The notes beneath the pieces are model-generated. The model had not been told where the DNA came from, did not search any database, and was given only the letters and a program-made list of their open reading frames with translations. Source: Luteibacter sp. (GTDB lineage Bacteria > Pseudomonadota > Gammaproteobacteria > Xanthomonadales > Rhodanobacteraceae). From it: 64,000 nucleotides of DNA. The stretch covers positions 124,001-188,000 of the forward strand of contig NZ_WNDO01000005.1 in NCBI RefSeq assembly GCF_009912395.1, given 5' to 3'. Positions 61,727 through 64,000 of the stretch are shown here, piece by piece. How positions within the stretch are numbered: the first letter of the stretch is position 1; every line of letters begins with the position of its first letter. The position numbers and the translations under genes were made by a program.

Positions 61727-63333
61727 CAGAGATTCTGGTAGTTGGGCCCCGAGCCGCCTTCCGGCGTCACCCAGGTGATGATCTGGTAAGGGTCCTTGAT
61801 ATCGCAGGTCTTGCAGTGCACGCAGTTCGCCGAGTTGATCTGCAGGCATTTGCCGGCCTCGTCCTGGACGATCTCATACACGCCCGCCGGGCAGAAGCGC
61901 TGGCAGGGGTTGCCGTACTCGGTGGTGCAGCGATCGACGCAGATCGAGGTGTCGGCCACCTTCAGATGCACCGGCTGGTCCTCGTCATGCTCGGTGGCGG
62001 CGAAGTAGACGCTGGCGAGACGGTCGCGCGGTGCGAGCGTGCGCTCCACGTAATCCTTCTTCGGCGCCTCGTACTGACCGAGCTTGTGCAGCGACGACCA
62101 GTCGGCATGGTTTTTCAGTGTCCACGGCGACTTGCCGCCGGTGACCGTTTCCCAGGCGGCGTTGATCAGGCCCCACCACAGGCCCTTGTTGAAGCCCGGG
62201 CGGATGTTGCGGACCTTCTTCAGTTCGTCCATCACGGCCGAGCCGCGGAGTTTCGCGTCCCAGCCCTTGCTGTCGAGCGCGGAGGCCACGAGGTGTTCGG
62301 CCGCCAGCATGCCGGAGGCGATGGCTTGGTGCGTGCCCTTGATCTTCGGCACGTTGACGAGGCCGGCCGAATCGCCGACCAGGATCGCGCCGGGCATCTC
62401 CACCTTCGGCAGCGACTGGAAGCCGCCCTCGACGATGGCGCGGGCGCCGGCCGAGACGATCGTGCCGCCGTCGAGCAGGCCCTTCACGTTGGAGTGGTGC
62501 TTGAACTGCTGGAAGGCCTCGAACGGCGAGAAATTCGGGTCGGGGTAGTCCAGGCCCACGACGAAACCGACGGCGACGCGATCGTTGTCGAGGTGGTAGA
62601 GGAAGCTGCCGCCATAGGTGTCGCTGGGCAGCGGCCAGCCAGCGGTGTGCACGACCTTGCCAGGCTCGGAACGGCCCGGGGGAAGCTGCCAGAGCTCCTT
62701 GATGCCGATGCCGTAGGTCTGCGGGTCGCTGTCCTTGTCGAGGTCGAACTTCTTGATGAGGGTCTTGCTGATGTGGCCGCGGCAGCCTTCGGCCAGCACC
62801 GTCACCTTGGCGCGGATGTCGATGCCTTCCGTGTATCCCGGCTTGTGCGTGCCGTCGCGGGCGATGCCCATGTCGCCGATGCGCACGCCGTTGACCACGC
62901 CGGCCTCGTCGAACAGCGCCTCGGCGGCCGCGTAGCCCGGAAATACGTCGACACCGAGGGCCTCGGCCTGCGGCGCCAGCCAGGCGCAGGTGGCGCCCAG
63001 GCTGACGATGACGTTGCCGTGGTTGTTCATCTGCGGCGGCGTCACCGGCAGCTTCGAGCTGGAGGCGTGGTCGCGCAGGATCCAGAATTCGTCATGCGTC
63101 ACCGGCACGCAGATCGGCGGCGGGTTGTTCCGCCACTCGGGCAGCAGGCGGTCGAGCGGGGCGGTCTCGATCACGGCGCCCGAGAGGATCTGGGCGCCGA
63201 TGGTGGAGGCCTTCTCGATGACGCAGACCGACAACTCCGCATTGAGCTGTTTCGCACGGATCGCGAACGCCAGGCCGGATGGACCGGCGCCGACGACGAC
63301 GATGTCGTATTCCATGGTTTCGCGTTCGCTCAT
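61726..63333 (-). CDS. Electron transfer flavoprotein-ubiquinone oxidoreductase
   Basis: 535 residues. It passes electrons from ETF to the quinone pool at the inner membrane. Seen: the FAD motif YDIVVVGAGPSGLAFAIRAK, ILSGAVIETAPLDRLLPEW, GIGIKELWQLPPGRSEPGKV, the quinone-side GGSFLYHLDNDRVAVGFVVG, and the C-terminal 4Fe-4S cluster CQRFCPAGVYE with CVHCKTCDIKDPYQ. The ATG at 63333 follows GAGTGAG; an ATG six codons later is an alternative. Its stop overlaps the first of three polysaccharide genes, so these share its transcript. Confidence 0.95.
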   Translation of the reverse strand: MSERETMEYDIVVVGAGPSGLAFAIRAKQLNAELSVCVIEKASTIGAQILSGAVIETAPLDRLLPEWRNNPPPICVPVTHDEFWILRDHASSSKLPVTPPQMNNHGNVIVSLGATCAWLAPQAEALGVDVFPGYAAAEALFDEAGVVNGVRIGDMGIARDGTHKPGYTEGIDIRAKVTVLAEGCRGHISKTLIKKFDLDKDSDPQTYGIGIKELWQLPPGRSEPGKVVHTAGWPLPSDTYGGSFLYHLDNDRVAVGFVVGLDYPDPNFSPFEAFQQFKHHSNVKGLLDGGTIVSAGARAIVEGGFQSLPKVEMPGAILVGDSAGLVNVPKIKGTHQAIASGMLAAEHLVASALDSKGWDAKLRGSAVMDELKKVRNIRPGFNKGLWWGLINAAWETVTGGKSPWTLKNHADWSSLHKLGQYEAPKKDYVERTLAPRDRLASVYFAATEHDEDQPVHLKVADTSICVDRCTTEYGNPCQRFCPAGVYEIVQDEAGKCLQINSANCVHCKTCDIKDPYQIITWVTPEGGSGPNYQNL

Positions 63334-63521
63334 GGCTGGCTCACTCAAACTCGGGCTGGCGGGGAAGACACGCGCCTCCCCGGCGCGCATGTGACCGGTC
63401 ATTGTCCGATTTCGTCGCCGGGCGGGCAAATACCTGTTTGAAACGACCCATGCTGCATTGCGAGGGGTTGCATGCCCTTCACAAACCGCGTTCATAATCG
63501 TCCCACGTGCAAGGAGATTTC

Positions 63522-64000
63522 ATGAACACGATGCCGCCGGTCGCCGATACCGACATGCGCCGCGCCACGCTGCTGCAGATCCTGCATTGGCTGGCGATCG
63601 GCCGGATACAACCGCAGGCCTTGTCCGACGTCTACCAGGACGCCATCGAGCGCCTGAATCCGAGCCTGAACGCCTTCGTCGATTTCAGCGTCTCCCTGAT
63701 CCAGGAGCAGTCGGCAGCGGCCGACCGCCGTCGCCGCGACGGGGTGATCGGGCGCCTCGATGGCATGCCGATCGCCATCAAGGACAACTTCGATGTCGCT
63801 GGCGTGCCGACGCGCGCCGGTATGCGGCGGCGCAGCGTGGTGCCCGAGGAAGACGCCCATGTGGTGGCGCGTTTGCGCGCGTCCGGCGCCGTCCTGCTGG
63901 GTAAGACCAATATGGACGAGGGCGCGCTGGGGCTCACCACGAACAATCCATTCCATGGCGCGACGCACAATCCGCATCGACTGGGCTACACCGCGGGCGG
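63522..64000 (+). CDS. Amidase-signature family protein, 5' part
   Basis: The first 159 codons are present, then the window ends. AAGGAG stands before the ATG. The catalytic lysine is in MPIAIKDNFDVAGVPTRAG, then SGAVLLGKTNMDEGALGLTT, and the fragment stops in GYTAGG, the start of the Gly/Ser-rich amidase signature. These are the GatA/AtzF-type marks of the Ser-cisSer-Lys amidases. Without the C-terminal half and without gatC/gatB beside it, a stand-alone amidase is more likely than GatA. It is divergent from the ETF-ubiquinone oxidoreductase gene with a 188-base gap. Confidence 0.85.
   Translation, partial: MNTMPPVADTDMRRATLLQILHWLAIGRIQPQALSDVYQDAIERLNPSLNAFVDFSVSLIQEQSAAADRRRRDGVIGRLDGMPIAIKDNFDVAGVPTRAGMRRRSVVPEEDAHVVARLRASGAVLLGKTNMDEGALGLTTNNPFHGATHNPHRLGYTAG

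Overview
The window is about 64 kb of GC-rich, densely coding gammaproteobacterial chromosome. Gene content and order (class I aldolase beside pyruvate kinase, pilU, a cystathionine beta-synthase/gamma-synthase pair, an LPS gene block bounded by metB and etfA) point to the Xanthomonadales, most likely Rhodanobacteraceae (Luteibacter/Dyella type). The family assignment is an inference from protein character and synteny, not from a search.

Layout. 1-24 kb is mostly housekeeping: the end of pyk (running in frame into a secreted TonB-C-like protein), class I fructose-bisphosphate aldolase, a secreted zinc metalloprotease, two outer-membrane barrel paralogues, transketolase, an OafA/SGNH acyltransferase, pgk with a coupled HAD phosphatase, maiA, pilU, a DUF4398-type lipoprotein pair, a YdcH-like protein, cystathionine beta-synthase and glmS. 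An rmlBADC operon (dTDP-L-rhamnose) and metB follow. 24.2-55.5 kb is a polysaccharide island lying between metB and etfA, the position of the variable LPS locus of Xanthomonas. Its forward arm encodes an ABC O-antigen exporter (wzm-wzt), an FkbM methyltransferase with a long coiled coil, a double GT4 glycosyltransferase, and the GDP-D-rhamnose enzymes gmd, rmd and manB. Its convergent reverse arm (55.5 to 34.5 kb) is the unusual part.

The reverse arm reads as two parallel cassettes. The first (55482-47254) has a HAD-UbiA fusion, DprE1-like and DprE2-like enzymes, an epimerase, a UDP-galactopyranose-mutase-like flavoprotein, a GtrA membrane protein and a large predicted GT-C transferase. The first three are the known route from PRPP to polyprenyl-phosphoryl-D-arabinofuranose. 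The second (47115-36902) has the CDP-glucose enzymes RfbF and RfbG, an epimerase/reductase, a polyprenyl-phosphate GT2, a flippase-like (LPG-synthase-TM) protein, a second mutase-like flavoprotein and two predicted GT-C proteins. One of those two is split by an extra G in a seven-G tract. A methyltransferase and manC close the arm. The reading I propose is a rhamnan-type O chain made in the cytoplasm and exported by Wzm/Wzt, then decorated in the periplasm from lipid-linked sugars that may include D-arabinofuranose.

55.5-64 kb holds etfA, etfB and ETF-ubiquinone oxidoreductase, with three polysaccharide genes wedged between etfB and the oxidoreductase and overlapping the latter. One of these, a double GT4 protein, is a paralogue of the one inside the island. 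A 5' fragment of an amidase gene ends the window. No tRNA, rRNA, CRISPR array or insertion sequence was recognised.
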